Positions 17,917 through 27,653 of a DNA stretch of 64,000 nucleotides are shown here, piece by piece (position 1 is the first letter of the stretch; every line of letters starts with the position of its first letter). A model generated the notes under the pieces. It did no database searches, was not told the DNA's origin, and worked only from the letters and a program-made list of their open reading frames with translations. The position numbers were made by a program, and so were the translations under genes. Origin of the DNA: Dyadobacter jejuensis (GTDB lineage Bacteria; Bacteroidota; Bacteroidia; Cytophagales; Spirosomataceae); assembly GCF_003149085.1 (NCBI RefSeq), contig NZ_QGDT01000002.1, positions 248,001-312,000 of the forward strand, written 5' to 3'.

Positions 17917-20900
17917 GTGACCATCACTTTAAACTTACCTAAACTGATAACATCATGCTTGCAATTAATTCTATTTATCGGCGTTCCAACGGCTTCTATT
18001 CAGGCCCAAGCTCCGCATCCTGCTGACTTAGAGTATCATATTCAGCATTATACCGATGAAAATGGTTTGCCTCAGAATAGCGTCAAAAAAATAGCCCAGG
18101 ACGATGCGGGTTTTATATGGCTTGGCACCGACGCGGGCCTATCTAGGTTCGATGGACAGAACTTTAAAAATTTTGACGAGTTCAATTTTATCAGAGGAAT
18201 TCATTCTTTTGAACCTGACCTCTCACCTTCCCCTAGCCATATCTATGCCGTGACAGACCGATATGATCGTGTCCGAATTAACGGCGGTAAAGCGGAGAGA
18301 ATACGGGATGGTGAAGAATTGAATGAAGCACTGATTAAAAATTCCTTATTACCCAAGCCCAAAAATTATCTTACCCGAGGCCTCCCCGAACCCGTGGCGG
18401 GGAGCGTATACCCCGAACAGTTATTGATCCCTTTCTCAGGACCAAGAACCTATATTTGCTCTACCGACCAGGTACAATACATGGATGGTCATCAGGTGGT
18501 GGCCAGCTATAATTTCCAGAGTGATGATCTCTGGCATTTTTTTAGGATCAACGACAAATTATATCACATTTCAGATAGTGGTCAGTTGTCCATAATGGAC
18601 CCTGAAAAAAGCAGATCCCTGGTCCAAAGCTCCCATATTGAAAACCTACCAAATTTCAAGACTGCCAATACCATTATCTATTGGTCCAATGCAACCAACC
18701 AGGCCTTTATTTGGGTAGATAAAACCTTATTTGGGTTAATACAAGATAATAATGGCAGCCTCAAGGCTAAAAAATTATTTACTGGTTTCGATTTCCGATC
18801 TCGACAAATTCAATCCATTTTTTACGATCAAAACCACCAAACTCTGTTCTTGGGAAGTCTGACTGAAGGTTTATTTGTAATTAAGAAGAAAGGCTTTACC
18901 ACCCTTACAAATCCTAATTTACATGCCGATAATGTTTATTATGCCCAAGCGCTATTAAACCCAAGCACCATCATTACCCCCCAAGGGTACCTTTTCGATT
19001 TAAAGCCAGACCAAACATATCATATTCAGGAAAACAAGGAATTAGGTGATCATTATAACACAGACAAATACAGTATGGTCCGGGATTCACTTGGGAATTT
19101 CTGGGTAAAAAGCTTTACAAAACTTTACAAATATGACAGTACCGCCACCAAGATCATCGCACAAAGGAAGTTTGTAGATGGCATGACCTGGCTGTATCCT
19201 GGTAAAAACAATCGGCTGTGGATCGGATTTCGGTTGTCTGGACTTTACTATATGGACATCCACAGCCAGGACTTAAAGCCTAAAAAACTGATAGGTGCCC
19301 CCTTTACGAATATCACCTGGATACAGGAAACCGAGGGAGAGGCCCTGTGGGTTGGAACCGATAAAGGACTTTATAAGGTTGATTTGAGAAATAAAAATAC
19401 GGTAAGAATAAAACAACTCAGTGCATTTTTTATCCGAAGCATTTACAGTCCCCAGCCCAATGAAATGTGGATTACCACCTATCAAAATGGAATCTACTTG
19501 ATTAAGGATAATAAAATCACCAAACTTCCCATAGACCAAAACCGCTTCCTAGCCCGCTCGCATTGTATGGTGGAGGACAGCAGCGGCTTTATGTGGGTAA
19601 ACACCAATAATGGCCTTTTTCAATTTAAAAAGCAGGCATTACTCGATTATGCAGCTAATAAAACCATCCCTTACTATCGACATTATAACAAATCGAACGG
19701 ATTTAATATCAACGAGTTCAATGGGGGTTGCCAGCCCTGTGCTCTTCAATGGTCCAATGGCCAAATTTCCTTTCCTTCCATGAACGGTTTGGTAATCTTT
19801 AATCCCAACCAGTTCCAAAGTATACAGAAACCAACGCCTATAGTCATCGATGAACTGCTTGTGGGTAAACGAGTAGTAAAACCTACCGGGGACACCTTAA
19901 CGCTCGACCATGACCATGAGCAAATTAAGTTGTATACCAGCAATGCCTATCTTGGGGACCCGAACAATTTTAAACTTTATTATTCCCTGCGGTCGGCTGG
20001 TACCACACCCGAATGGTATCGGCTAGAGTCTGCCGACTATTCCATTACACTATCTCAGTTAAATCCGGGCAATTACACCTTAATCATCAGGGCCATTGGA
20101 GGCTTCGATAAGGAAAGTGTGGTGACCAAACATTTAACAATTCAAATTAAAAAACCTTGGTTTCAATCTTGGTGGGCTATTGGTATGCTCCTACTCTCCA
20201 CCCTAGGCCTCATAATACTATTTTTTAACCTAAGGCTTAGGTATGCGTTAAAGCAAAATGAACTGTTGGAGGGGAAAATCAGGGAAAGAACTCTGACCCT
20301 CCAAAAAACGGTTTTGGACCTCAAAGACTCCCAATCGGAATTACTGAAACAAAACAAGCTGCATACTTATATCATCGCTTCGATATCCCACGATTTTCGT
20401 TCTCCCCTAAAGTTCATACAAGCCTGGATGACCCAGATACCCAAAACGCTAGACAATGGGCAAACCGACTCCCTTCGTTCTTCAAGCCTTATCGCAGAAA
20501 AGACGTTGCGCAATATGATGCGCTTCACCGAGGACATGACGCATTACTTGAAAGCCATCACCTCTGAAGCCCACAGTGGTTGGAGCCCAGTACTGCTTAA
20601 ACCATTGATTGAAAACAAGACGACCCTATTCAAAAGCATCACTTGGAGCAATAAGGGAACCATAGAAATAGATATAGATCCGACCATTCAAATCCAGACC
20701 AATGCTAATCTGCTGGGTATCGTAATTCATAACCTGATCGATAATGCCTTTAAGGCCAAGCCAAATGGCTTGGTACATATCTACGCGAACTGGTCAACAA
20801 AGTTTTCCAAGCCTATCCTTGAGCTCACCGTCCAAGACAATGGCCCTGGAATGCCAGAAGATCTCCTACTATGGCTCAATAGCCCGACCAAAGACAATAT

Positions 20901-21024
20901 CTCGCCCCCAAAGAACTACCAAGGGCTTGGATTGGCCATGGTCAAAAGTGCCTGTGAGACCTTGGGAGTTTCATTACGATATCATAATCATCATGGTACG
21001 GAGGTTACTTTGACCTTCGATTAG
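17917..21024 (+). CDS. Reg_prop sensor histidine kinase (first of tandem pair)
   Basis: This 1035-residue kinase begins at a GTG. The choice is supported by alignment with the next gene: both begin M-x3-LNLP followed by a signal-peptide hydrophobic stretch ending IQAQ. The periplasmic part (about 45-745) carries Reg_prop propeller repeats (DENGLPQNSVKKIAQDDAGF, IWLGTDAGLSRFDG, WVGTDKGLYKVD, MWVNTNNGLFQF) and a Y_Y_Y domain (about 660-745). One transmembrane helix (about 752-775) leads to a coiled coil, a HisKA domain with the phospho-acceptor H825 (ISHDFRSPLKF), the N box (HNLIDNAFK, about 937) and the G boxes DNGPGMP and GLGLAMVKS. It ends after the ATPase domain, with no receiver or AraC domain. 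It must therefore signal to a separate regulator; the LuxR-type regulators at 32.8-34.4 kb are the only ones in the window. Confidence 0.9.
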   Translation: MTITLNLPKLITSCLQLILFIGVPTASIQAQAPHPADLEYHIQHYTDENGLPQNSVKKIAQDDAGFIWLGTDAGLSRFDGQNFKNFDEFNFIRGIHSFEPDLSPSPSHIYAVTDRYDRVRINGGKAERIRDGEELNEALIKNSLLPKPKNYLTRGLPEPVAGSVYPEQLLIPFSGPRTYICSTDQVQYMDGHQVVASYNFQSDDLWHFFRINDKLYHISDSGQLSIMDPEKSRSLVQSSHIENLPNFKTANTIIYWSNATNQAFIWVDKTLFGLIQDNNGSLKAKKLFTGFDFRSRQIQSIFYDQNHQTLFLGSLTEGLFVIKKKGFTTLTNPNLHADNVYYAQALLNPSTIITPQGYLFDLKPDQTYHIQENKELGDHYNTDKYSMVRDSLGNFWVKSFTKLYKYDSTATKIIAQRKFVDGMTWLYPGKNNRLWIGFRLSGLYYMDIHSQDLKPKKLIGAPFTNITWIQETEGEALWVGTDKGLYKVDLRNKNTVRIKQLSAFFIRSIYSPQPNEMWITTYQNGIYLIKDNKITKLPIDQNRFLARSHCMVEDSSGFMWVNTNNGLFQFKKQALLDYAANKTIPYYRHYNKSNGFNINEFNGGCQPCALQWSNGQISFPSMNGLVIFNPNQFQSIQKPTPIVIDELLVGKRVVKPTGDTLTLDHDHEQIKLYTSNAYLGDPNNFKLYYSLRSAGTTPEWYRLESADYSITLSQLNPGNYTLIIRAIGGFDKESVVTKHLTIQIKKPWFQSWWAIGMLLLSTLGLIILFFNLRLRYALKQNELLEGKIRERTLTLQKTVLDLKDSQSELLKQNKLHTYIIASISHDFRSPLKFIQAWMTQIPKTLDNGQTDSLRSSSLIAEKTLRNMMRFTEDMTHYLKAITSEAHSGWSPVLLKPLIENKTTLFKSITWSNKGTIEIDIDPTIQIQTNANLLGIVIHNLIDNAFKAKPNGLVHIYANWSTKFSKPILELTVQDNGPGMPEDLLLWLNSPTKDNISPPKNYQGLGLAMVKSACETLGVSLRYHNHHGTEVTLTFD

Positions 21025-21073
21025 GGTCTCAACCAAGTAATTAAACGGAATCGACTAAACCCTTAACTGAGTA

Positions 21074-24000
21074 ATGGCCATGTTCTTAAACCTACCCTAT
21101 CGTTATAAAAGTTTGGTTAGTAATATTTTCACCATATTAATATGGTTGGTATGTATTGGTTATCCTCCTATCCAAGCCCAACCCACTGTAATCGCTAACA
21201 AATCCTATCATATACAACACTATACAGACGAAAATGGACTTCCACAAAATAGCGTAAAAAAAATTGCTCAGGATGACGCAGGTTTTATTTGGCTGGGTAC
21301 CGAAGCAGGACTGTCTAGATATGACGGTCAAAAATTTATAAATTATAGTGAATTTGAATATATCCGTGGAATCCACTCCTTCGAACCTGACCTATCCGCT
21401 CCCCCCCAATATATCTATGCCGTTACTGATCAATATGAACGACTAAGACTCCATCAAGGCAAATTTGAAAGAGTAATGGATCATTCACAATTAAGCAAAT
21501 CGCTTATTAAAAATTCTTTTTCCAACAAACCGAAGCACTTCTTAACAAGAGGACTACCAGAAGACGCAGAAGGTTTATTCTTTCCTGAAAGCGTTCAAAT
21601 CCCCTATTCAGATTATCGTCTCTTTAATTGTTCACACGATAAAATTGACTTCCTAAGAGGCCATACTTTAGTGGCACGATACCCCATAAAAAGCGATAAT
21701 CTATGGCATTTCTTTAGACTAAATAACCGTTTATACCGTTTGGCGGACAAGGATAGCCTCATCGTTTTCGACCCAGAAGTCAGTACCTCTTCCTACCGCA
21801 TAGCCAGGATTATCAACCTACCTAAAAGTAACAACCAGAAAAGCCAAATTTTTTGGAATAATGCAAACAATCAATCGTTCTTGTATGTCAACAAGAAACT
21901 TTATCGGTTAAATGAAGGAAAGAATGGGAATCTAATCGCAACAGAGTTGCTATCTAATTTCGATTTCACTTCAAGGCAGATTCGGTCGGTCTTTTTTGAC
22001 ATAGAAACACAAAAACTGTACTTAGGTAGTCTCATAGAGGGTTTATATATTATCAAAAGAAAACAATTTACCACAATCAACAATCCATTTTCGAATTCCG
22101 ACGATGTATATTATGCCCAGGAACTTTTAAACAAACACAGCATCATTAGCCCTCAGGGAGATATTTTTAATTTCTCGGAGTATCCAAATATTAAATATGA
22201 ATTTAATAATCTCTTATCCCAAAACCATAGATTTAAAGATAAATATGGCCTTATACACGACCTTAATGGAAACTTTTGGGCTAAAGGGTTCTCTTATTTA
22301 TACAAATATGATCATCAAGCCAAAGGAATTTTATCCAAAAATAAATATTCTGATGAAATATCATGGATCTATCAAGGTAAGAACAATCGACTTTGGGTTG
22401 CGTTTAGACAATTGGGACTGTATTATCTGGACATCAACAGCCAGGACCTTAAGCCAAAAAAGTTTATTGGAGCTCCACTTAGAAGAATTACATGGATACA
22501 CGAAGCCCTTGATAATGTCCTCTGGGTGGGAACCAGAGATGGTCTTTATCGAATCGAATTAAAAACCAAGAAAACCTCCAGAATTAATCAACTGAATGGA
22601 CTCTTTATTCGAAGCATATACAACCCTCAACTCGATGAAATGTGGATCACGACCTATCAAAATGGAATTTTTCTGATCAAGGATAACAAAATAACTAAAT
22701 TCCCTTTAGACAATAACCGATTCCTTGCACGATCGCACTGCATGGTAGAAGACAGCTCCGGTTTTATGTGGATTAATACCAATAATGGTCTTTTTCAGTT
22801 TAAAAAGCAGGCTTTATTGAATTATGCTACCAATAAAACAATCCCCTATTTTCGCTACTATAATAAATCGAATGGGTTTAATCACAATGAATTCAATGGA
22901 GGCTGCCAACCCTGCGCCTTAAAATTACCCAATGGACTTATTTCCTTCCCATCGATGGACGGTTTAGTGGTCTTTAATCCAAAGCAGATTAAGCATAAAC
23001 AAAAATTAGCTCCCATAGTGATCGACCAAGTACTGGTGGGTAAGCAAGAGATGAAACCAATTGAAGATACGTTAGCTTTAGTTCATGACCAAGGGCAAAT
23101 CAAGATTGCATTCAGCAATGCCTATCTGGGAGATCCCACCAATTTAAAGATATACTATTCATTAGTCCCGATTGGTACTACACCCGAATGGTACCCCATA
23201 GAACCAGGTGACCATTCCATTCCCCTACCACCATTAAAACCAGGCACCTATACCTTGGTCATCAAGGGAGTTGGGGGCTTCGACAAGGATAGTATTATTA
23301 CTAAACGCTTGACCATACAGATCCTAAAACCATGGTACCTAACTTGGTGGGCAATCGGTTTTTTTATACTCGCCATCGTGGGTTTCATTTTATTGATTAT
23401 AGACCTCCAGCTAAGACGCGCCTTAAAACAAAACGAATTATTGGAAGGTAAAATCAAAGAACGAACCCTCGCCTTACAACAAACTGTACTAGACCTAAAG
23501 AACTCTCAATCCGAATTACTTAAACAAAACAAGTTACATACTTATATCCTTGCTTCCATCACCCATGATTTCCGTTCTCCACTAAAATTTATGCACGCAT
23601 GGCTCACCGAAGTACCCAAAGAAATCGCCAATGGAGAGGCGAGTGAAGTCTCCTCCTCTAGTCAACTTATCGAGAAAACCATGCGCCATATGATGCGCCT
23701 CACCGACGACATGACCCATTATTTAAGAGCCATTACTACGGAGTCACAAGGTAGCTGGAACCTGGTATCTCTCAAACCTTTGGTCGAAGACAAAACAACC
23801 TTATTTAAAAGTCTCTCCTGGATCAATAAGGGCACCATCAAAATAACCATAGACCCAGAGTTAAAAATCAAAACCAATGCCAACTTGCTAGGTATCGTAA
23901 TTCATAACCTGATCGACAATGCCTTTAAGTCCAAGCCGAATGCGATGGTAGCAATCCATGCCAGCTGGTCCACGAAGTTTTCACAGTCGACCCTCGAACT

Positions 24001-24220
24001 CACCGTCCGAGACAATGGCCCAGGGATACCCGATGAACTGCTGTTATGGCTCAACAGTCCGCCAAAGGACCATATAGCCCCCCCCCAGAGCTACCACGGG
24101 CTAGGTCTGGCTATGATTAAAAGTACCTGCGAAACGCTTGGCGTGACCCTGTTTTATCAAAACCTAAATGGAACCGTGGTGACATTAACTTTCCCCCCGG
24201 AAGGAGTGCCTAAACTTTAA
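21074..24220 (+). CDS. Reg_prop sensor histidine kinase (second of tandem pair)
   Basis: This 1048-residue paralogue starts 49 nt after the preceding kinase and is probably co-transcribed. It has the same order of parts: signal peptide (to about residue 36), Reg_prop propeller (YHIQHYTDENGLPQNSVKK onward), Y_Y_Y domain, one transmembrane helix (about 757-780), HisKA with H831 (ITHDFRSPLKF), N box HNLIDNAFK and G boxes DNGPGIP and GLGLAMIKS. The propeller halves of the two proteins differ much more than the kinase halves, consistent with different ligands and a shared output. Its 5' two-thirds look visibly richer in A+T than the first copy. No terminator is obvious in the 42 bp before the convergent lyase gene. 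Confidence 0.9.
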   Translation: MAMFLNLPYRYKSLVSNIFTILIWLVCIGYPPIQAQPTVIANKSYHIQHYTDENGLPQNSVKKIAQDDAGFIWLGTEAGLSRYDGQKFINYSEFEYIRGIHSFEPDLSAPPQYIYAVTDQYERLRLHQGKFERVMDHSQLSKSLIKNSFSNKPKHFLTRGLPEDAEGLFFPESVQIPYSDYRLFNCSHDKIDFLRGHTLVARYPIKSDNLWHFFRLNNRLYRLADKDSLIVFDPEVSTSSYRIARIINLPKSNNQKSQIFWNNANNQSFLYVNKKLYRLNEGKNGNLIATELLSNFDFTSRQIRSVFFDIETQKLYLGSLIEGLYIIKRKQFTTINNPFSNSDDVYYAQELLNKHSIISPQGDIFNFSEYPNIKYEFNNLLSQNHRFKDKYGLIHDLNGNFWAKGFSYLYKYDHQAKGILSKNKYSDEISWIYQGKNNRLWVAFRQLGLYYLDINSQDLKPKKFIGAPLRRITWIHEALDNVLWVGTRDGLYRIELKTKKTSRINQLNGLFIRSIYNPQLDEMWITTYQNGIFLIKDNKITKFPLDNNRFLARSHCMVEDSSGFMWINTNNGLFQFKKQALLNYATNKTIPYFRYYNKSNGFNHNEFNGGCQPCALKLPNGLISFPSMDGLVVFNPKQIKHKQKLAPIVIDQVLVGKQEMKPIEDTLALVHDQGQIKIAFSNAYLGDPTNLKIYYSLVPIGTTPEWYPIEPGDHSIPLPPLKPGTYTLVIKGVGGFDKDSIITKRLTIQILKPWYLTWWAIGFFILAIVGFILLIIDLQLRRALKQNELLEGKIKERTLALQQTVLDLKNSQSELLKQNKLHTYILASITHDFRSPLKFMHAWLTEVPKEIANGEASEVSSSSQLIEKTMRHMMRLTDDMTHYLRAITTESQGSWNLVSLKPLVEDKTTLFKSLSWINKGTIKITIDPELKIKTNANLLGIVIHNLIDNAFKSKPNAMVAIHASWSTKFSQSTLELTVRDNGPGIPDELLLWLNSPPKDHIAPPQSYHGLGLAMIKSTCETLGVTLFYQNLNGTVVTLTFPPEGVPKL

Positions 24221-24262
24221 TCCTTTCCGGTGCCACACGATGCCCGAACGAAGGGTGCTAAA

Positions 24263-26308
24263 TTAGTGGCTAGTGACATCCAGCAGGTCACTTTGCTGAT
24301 AAGGAATGGCCAGGTTCCAAGTCTTACCATTTAGGGATACTTCTATTCGAACCTGCTGCGCATCCACCGACAACACCCCTGTCTTAATCTCAGGAAGTGT
24401 GCTCTCATAGGGCAGCAGCAGCCAAACCAGGGTAGTAGATTCAGGAACTTCTGTTTCGTAAATACTGGCCACATTGGGTTCATATTGGTTGTATTCGGGA
24501 CTGTACCAACCCTGAAGATCCGGTTTCTCCTGACCTTTGACAAGGCTAATGGCATAGGCAGGAGCACCCATAGGGATTACCGCCAAGTTTCCCTTGGGAT
24601 GATTCGTTTTCACGAGGGGCCCCTCTGCCTCCACCACCGTACTGGGGTGCCAATGCCAAAGGGCCTCCACCTTACGGGGCCTGTCGGTCGTTACCCGATC
24701 CACCACCACCCAAAACTGGCCTCTTACATAAGTTACAGCCCTGGTATGCTCCAACTTCCCATTTAAGTCTTGAAAATCCGCCATGCTATTGGCGGCATAG
24801 TCGTAGTCTGGGGTGATTTTATAATGCCGCATATCTAGAGGTTTATCGGCCAACCGAGGGCCAGGACTCTGTCCCTTTCCATCGAATAACAGCACATTAT
24901 GCCCAGCGCTTCCTTTGGCATAGGGGCGGAACTTATCGGCCACTTCTCCGGTATAAGCGAAACGTCCGGCATCTACCAGAAAGTCGCGCCCATAGGCGGC
25001 AACGGACAGATGCAGCATATCGTTATGTTGGTGTCCACTGCCCCAAGGCCCTATATCGAAAAACGACCAATGGGCCTGATGGTCATAGCCGCTGCGCGAC
25101 ACCAGCTGTCCTGCCCAGGGATGAACGTAAGAGGGCCCCTCCTTAGGGCGGGCTCCAGACTCCCCATTGCTCGCCAGATAGGCCCATTCGGGGCGCTGGT
25201 ATTTTTGGGCAGCGGCCAATAGCAATTTTCTATCGCTTCCCCGGTCTCCATCGTTATTGAGCGCCCGAAACCCATCGGGACGGATATTTCTGGAGATATA
25301 GCCATACATATCCAAGATGGTCTGGTTATAGAAATCGGGCAGGGGCTTATTGGCCCGGTCACAGATATCTTTAAAGAGTTCAAAATTGGCTAAAGATACA
25401 TTATGGTAATGGGAGGTCAGCTCCGTTTGTACCCCATCGGGATATACCTGCCCCTTCATACTCTCTACCATCGCCCCTATGGAATAATCGAGCCAGGCCG
25501 CCGACTCCTTGTATTCAGGAAAATTGGTAGCCACCGTAGCCAATGCCGATATCTCCATGGTCAACCAGTTGTTACCGGCATGGAAATGGCGGTTATAATG
25601 GGCATGATCGGGCAAGCTGCTGAGCATCAGCAAACGGGTGGCATCGCTCAAGTACTCGCTATGGAGTAACCCATAAAAAATCTTAGACCATACCTTGGCC
25701 CGGGCCGCTACTTCCAGCCCCCTCCATACCGAGGTACCACTTTTTTTTGCGGGATAGGGGGCGCTCTTTAGGATAAAATCCCGAAGGAAAAGGTCTATAT
25801 ATTGAGGATACACCGGGTTGCCAGTAGCAAAATAACTGTCTAACACCTGGCTGATCTGCGTATGGCGGTTCGACAACCAGGCCCATTCCCGGTCGTTATG
25901 AGGCCCCTTATAATACCAGTCCCTATGGCCATCGGCCCCATATGGGACCTGCCCCCGTACATTTTGAATTACAAAAACATTATTTAAAATGGTATCGGCC
26001 AAGGCTACCCGATTTCCCGAGACCTTCGGCAAGGTCCTCCTTAAATGAGCAGCATGAGTACCCTGGCGATAAAATTGCAATAACAGGCTACACGCCTGCT
26101 CCAGATCCCCATTTTTATAAGCCGACCGTACTCCCTCCAGACCAGGAGTGTCCAGGTTATACTGCTTTAGCATTTTATGCATCGTTTCTGGAGCCAGTTT
26201 ACAGATATCCTCGACGGTGGTAGCCTGTTGCCAAGCTACTTGGGCCTGTAAATAAAAGGGAATAACGATAAAGGCCAATAGCAGCCCAACTCGGTGGATT
26301 AGATTCAT
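24263..26308 (-). CDS. Heparinase II/III-type polysaccharide lyase (secreted)
   Basis: I place the start at 26308, giving 681 residues beginning MNLIHRVGLLLAFIVIPFYL, a clean signal peptide ending LQAQ. An upstream in-frame ATG at 26356 would put 16 extra residues before it. The N-terminal half is an alpha/alpha-toroid of alginate-lyase/heparinase type (NNWLTMEISAL, YPDGVQTELTSHYH). The C-terminal half is a heparinase II/III-like beta-sandwich (GSGHQHNDMLHLSVAAYGRDFLVD, GSAGHNVLLFDG). Conserved His and Tyr residues in NDGD, TSHYH and GHQHND fit the active site of this lyase class (PL12/15/17/21-like). Enzymes of this class cleave uronic-acid-containing polysaccharides by beta-elimination, probably in the periplasm. 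The substrate cannot be read from sequence. It is monocistronic and convergent to the kinases. Confidence 0.85.
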   Translation of the reverse strand: MNLIHRVGLLLAFIVIPFYLQAQVAWQQATTVEDICKLAPETMHKMLKQYNLDTPGLEGVRSAYKNGDLEQACSLLLQFYRQGTHAAHLRRTLPKVSGNRVALADTILNNVFVIQNVRGQVPYGADGHRDWYYKGPHNDREWAWLSNRHTQISQVLDSYFATGNPVYPQYIDLFLRDFILKSAPYPAKKSGTSVWRGLEVAARAKVWSKIFYGLLHSEYLSDATRLLMLSSLPDHAHYNRHFHAGNNWLTMEISALATVATNFPEYKESAAWLDYSIGAMVESMKGQVYPDGVQTELTSHYHNVSLANFELFKDICDRANKPLPDFYNQTILDMYGYISRNIRPDGFRALNNDGDRGSDRKLLLAAAQKYQRPEWAYLASNGESGARPKEGPSYVHPWAGQLVSRSGYDHQAHWSFFDIGPWGSGHQHNDMLHLSVAAYGRDFLVDAGRFAYTGEVADKFRPYAKGSAGHNVLLFDGKGQSPGPRLADKPLDMRHYKITPDYDYAANSMADFQDLNGKLEHTRAVTYVRGQFWVVVDRVTTDRPRKVEALWHWHPSTVVEAEGPLVKTNHPKGNLAVIPMGAPAYAISLVKGQEKPDLQGWYSPEYNQYEPNVASIYETEVPESTTLVWLLLPYESTLPEIKTGVLSVDAQQVRIEVSLNGKTWNLAIPYQQSDLLDVTSH

Positions 26309-26842
26309 GGGTTCGTATTTAAATTCTGGGTTTAGGGAGTAACAACCAGGCTCCACCCACCCAATTGTGCCAGCAGCGCCTATCCACTAAACCCCAAATT
26401 CCTAATTTTTTACTGTCCAAATTCAATATTCCTTGTTTTCCACCTCCAATATTTAGAAAAACTAATAACACCCTTAATTCTTTAAACCACTCATTTACAA
26501 GGAAGAATTCCTTTCAAAAACCAAAATAACATCGACAAATCATCATACAAAAGAGCCAATACAACCCACAATTAGATCTTTTTATTTGGTCACTCAAAAC
26601 CCCTCCTATCATTCCAATAAACACCTAGAAATGTTTCTATAACACCAAGGCTATGCGGCTAAAACATACGAGTTTATGACAAATTAAATTTGATGCAGAT
26701 TTAAAACAACATTCATACTATACACACAAAAACTTAATTATCCTTCATTTTTTTTTAAGCCCTTGGGGCCAATCACACACTTATTTCTTTACTAAAATTT
26801 TACCAATCCCTATTTTTTTTAAAACTATATCACAATCAAACT
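26309..26842. other. Divergent AT-rich intergenic region
   Basis: These 534 bp separate the lyase (minus strand) from the C1q-like gene (plus strand). Apart from promoter module B (26626-26692) I see only AT-rich sequence and homopolymer runs. The dyad of module B is symmetrical, so it could also serve the lyase promoter 318 bp away, but no TAnnTTTG box faces the lyase at the expected distances. Confidence 0.5.
26626..26692 (+). promoter_or_regulatory. Promoter module B: dyad plus TAnnTTTG box
   Basis: The dyad TAGAA-ATGT-TTCTA lies at 26626-26639. Exactly 45 nt later is TAAATTTG (26685-26692), a perfect TAnnTTTG match. AGGCTATG lies at offset 9-16 after the dyad, identical in sequence and offset to module D. 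The ATG of the C1q-like gene is 150 nt downstream. There is no -33 TTG at the usual spacing. Confidence 0.6.
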
Positions 26843-27517
26843 ATGAAAATGAACAAAATCTTTACGACCGCATTGTTTTTCGCCTTCACCGCCAGCACCA
26901 CACTTTTCGCTCAAGTAAAAATTGGGACCAATCCTACCTCGATAGATCCAACCAATAACCTTGAAGTTGAAGCTTCCACCCCCGACCGAGTGATAGCAAT
27001 CGATAAAACTACTGGAAAGGTCACCATTAAAGATGGGACAGAGGGAGATGGAAAGATTTTGACAAGCGATATAAATGGTACTGCTAGCTGGAAGACGCCG
27101 TTAAGCCAAAATACCGAATTGTGGATTTATGCAAAGTCAACCGTTGACCAAGCGATTCCTACCGGATATACTAAAATTCTTTTTGATACAGAACTTGAAG
27201 ATAGAGGAAATAATTTTTCTCCTGGAACGAGCCAAGTTATAGTTCCAAGTAGCGGTATTTATCAAGTAAATGCAGGCTTAAAAAAAGTAACTAATACTTC
27301 CTCAACCTTCAATATAGGATTAACCATATATGTTAATGGTACTAGTGCTTTTGCGGGTTACGACGACTCGTGGACAGAGAACGCAAAACCAAATGTAAAT
27401 ATTTCAAATTCAATATTTTTAAATGCAGGAGACGTAGTAGATGTACGGATTAAAAGCTCCTTTGCAAAATACTCTATAGCAGAAGGTCATTTCACAATGA
27501 TAAAATTATCCAACTAA
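26843..27517 (+). CDS. Small secreted C1q/TNF-like domain protein
   Basis: A 224-residue protein with a signal peptide (about 1-23, ending TLFAQ). It has the short N-terminal stalk typical of Bacteroidota tail-fibre-like or adhesin-like proteins (VKIGTNPTSIDPTNNLEVEA, VIAIDKTTGKVTIKDGT). A C-terminal beta-rich domain (about 88-224: IPTGYTKILFDTE, VPSSGIYQVNAGL, FLNAGDVVDVRIKS) resembles the C1q/TNF jelly roll. Such domains usually trimerise and bind ligands on the cell surface. It has no T9SS sorting domain, so it is probably periplasmic or surface-associated by another route. Its 5' UTR and first codons are almost repeated at 29520-29545, upstream of the gene at 29720. Confidence 0.7.
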   Translation: MKMNKIFTTALFFAFTASTTLFAQVKIGTNPTSIDPTNNLEVEASTPDRVIAIDKTTGKVTIKDGTEGDGKILTSDINGTASWKTPLSQNTELWIYAKSTVDQAIPTGYTKILFDTELEDRGNNFSPGTSQVIVPSSGIYQVNAGLKKVTNTSSTFNIGLTIYVNGTSAFAGYDDSWTENAKPNVNISNSIFLNAGDVVDVRIKSSFAKYSIAEGHFTMIKLSN

Positions 27518-27530
27518 CTATTTACATACT

Positions 27531-27562
27531 CCTGTCGCCTTATATTGGCGAATGGAAACAGG
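27531..27562 (+). terminator. Hairpin between the C1q-like gene and the next T9SS gene
   Basis: CCTGT-CGCC pairs with GGCG and ACAGG around a 7-nt loop and a 7-nt bulge, 14 nt after the stop codon. No clear T tract follows, so this may attenuate rather than stop transcription into 27654. Confidence 0.4.
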
Positions 27563-27653
27563 TAATAATATGCTTAATACTCTTTGTATTCATAAATAAC
27601 TAGTAAATCGTTTAAATTGGTTTATAAATAACCGACTTAAAATCAAAAAAAAT

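Noticed and set aside
26626..26639. Module B dyad as operator of the minus-strand lyase gene
   Set aside because: The dyad is symmetrical, but no TAnnTTTG box faces the lyase at either characteristic spacing; kept only as a possibility.
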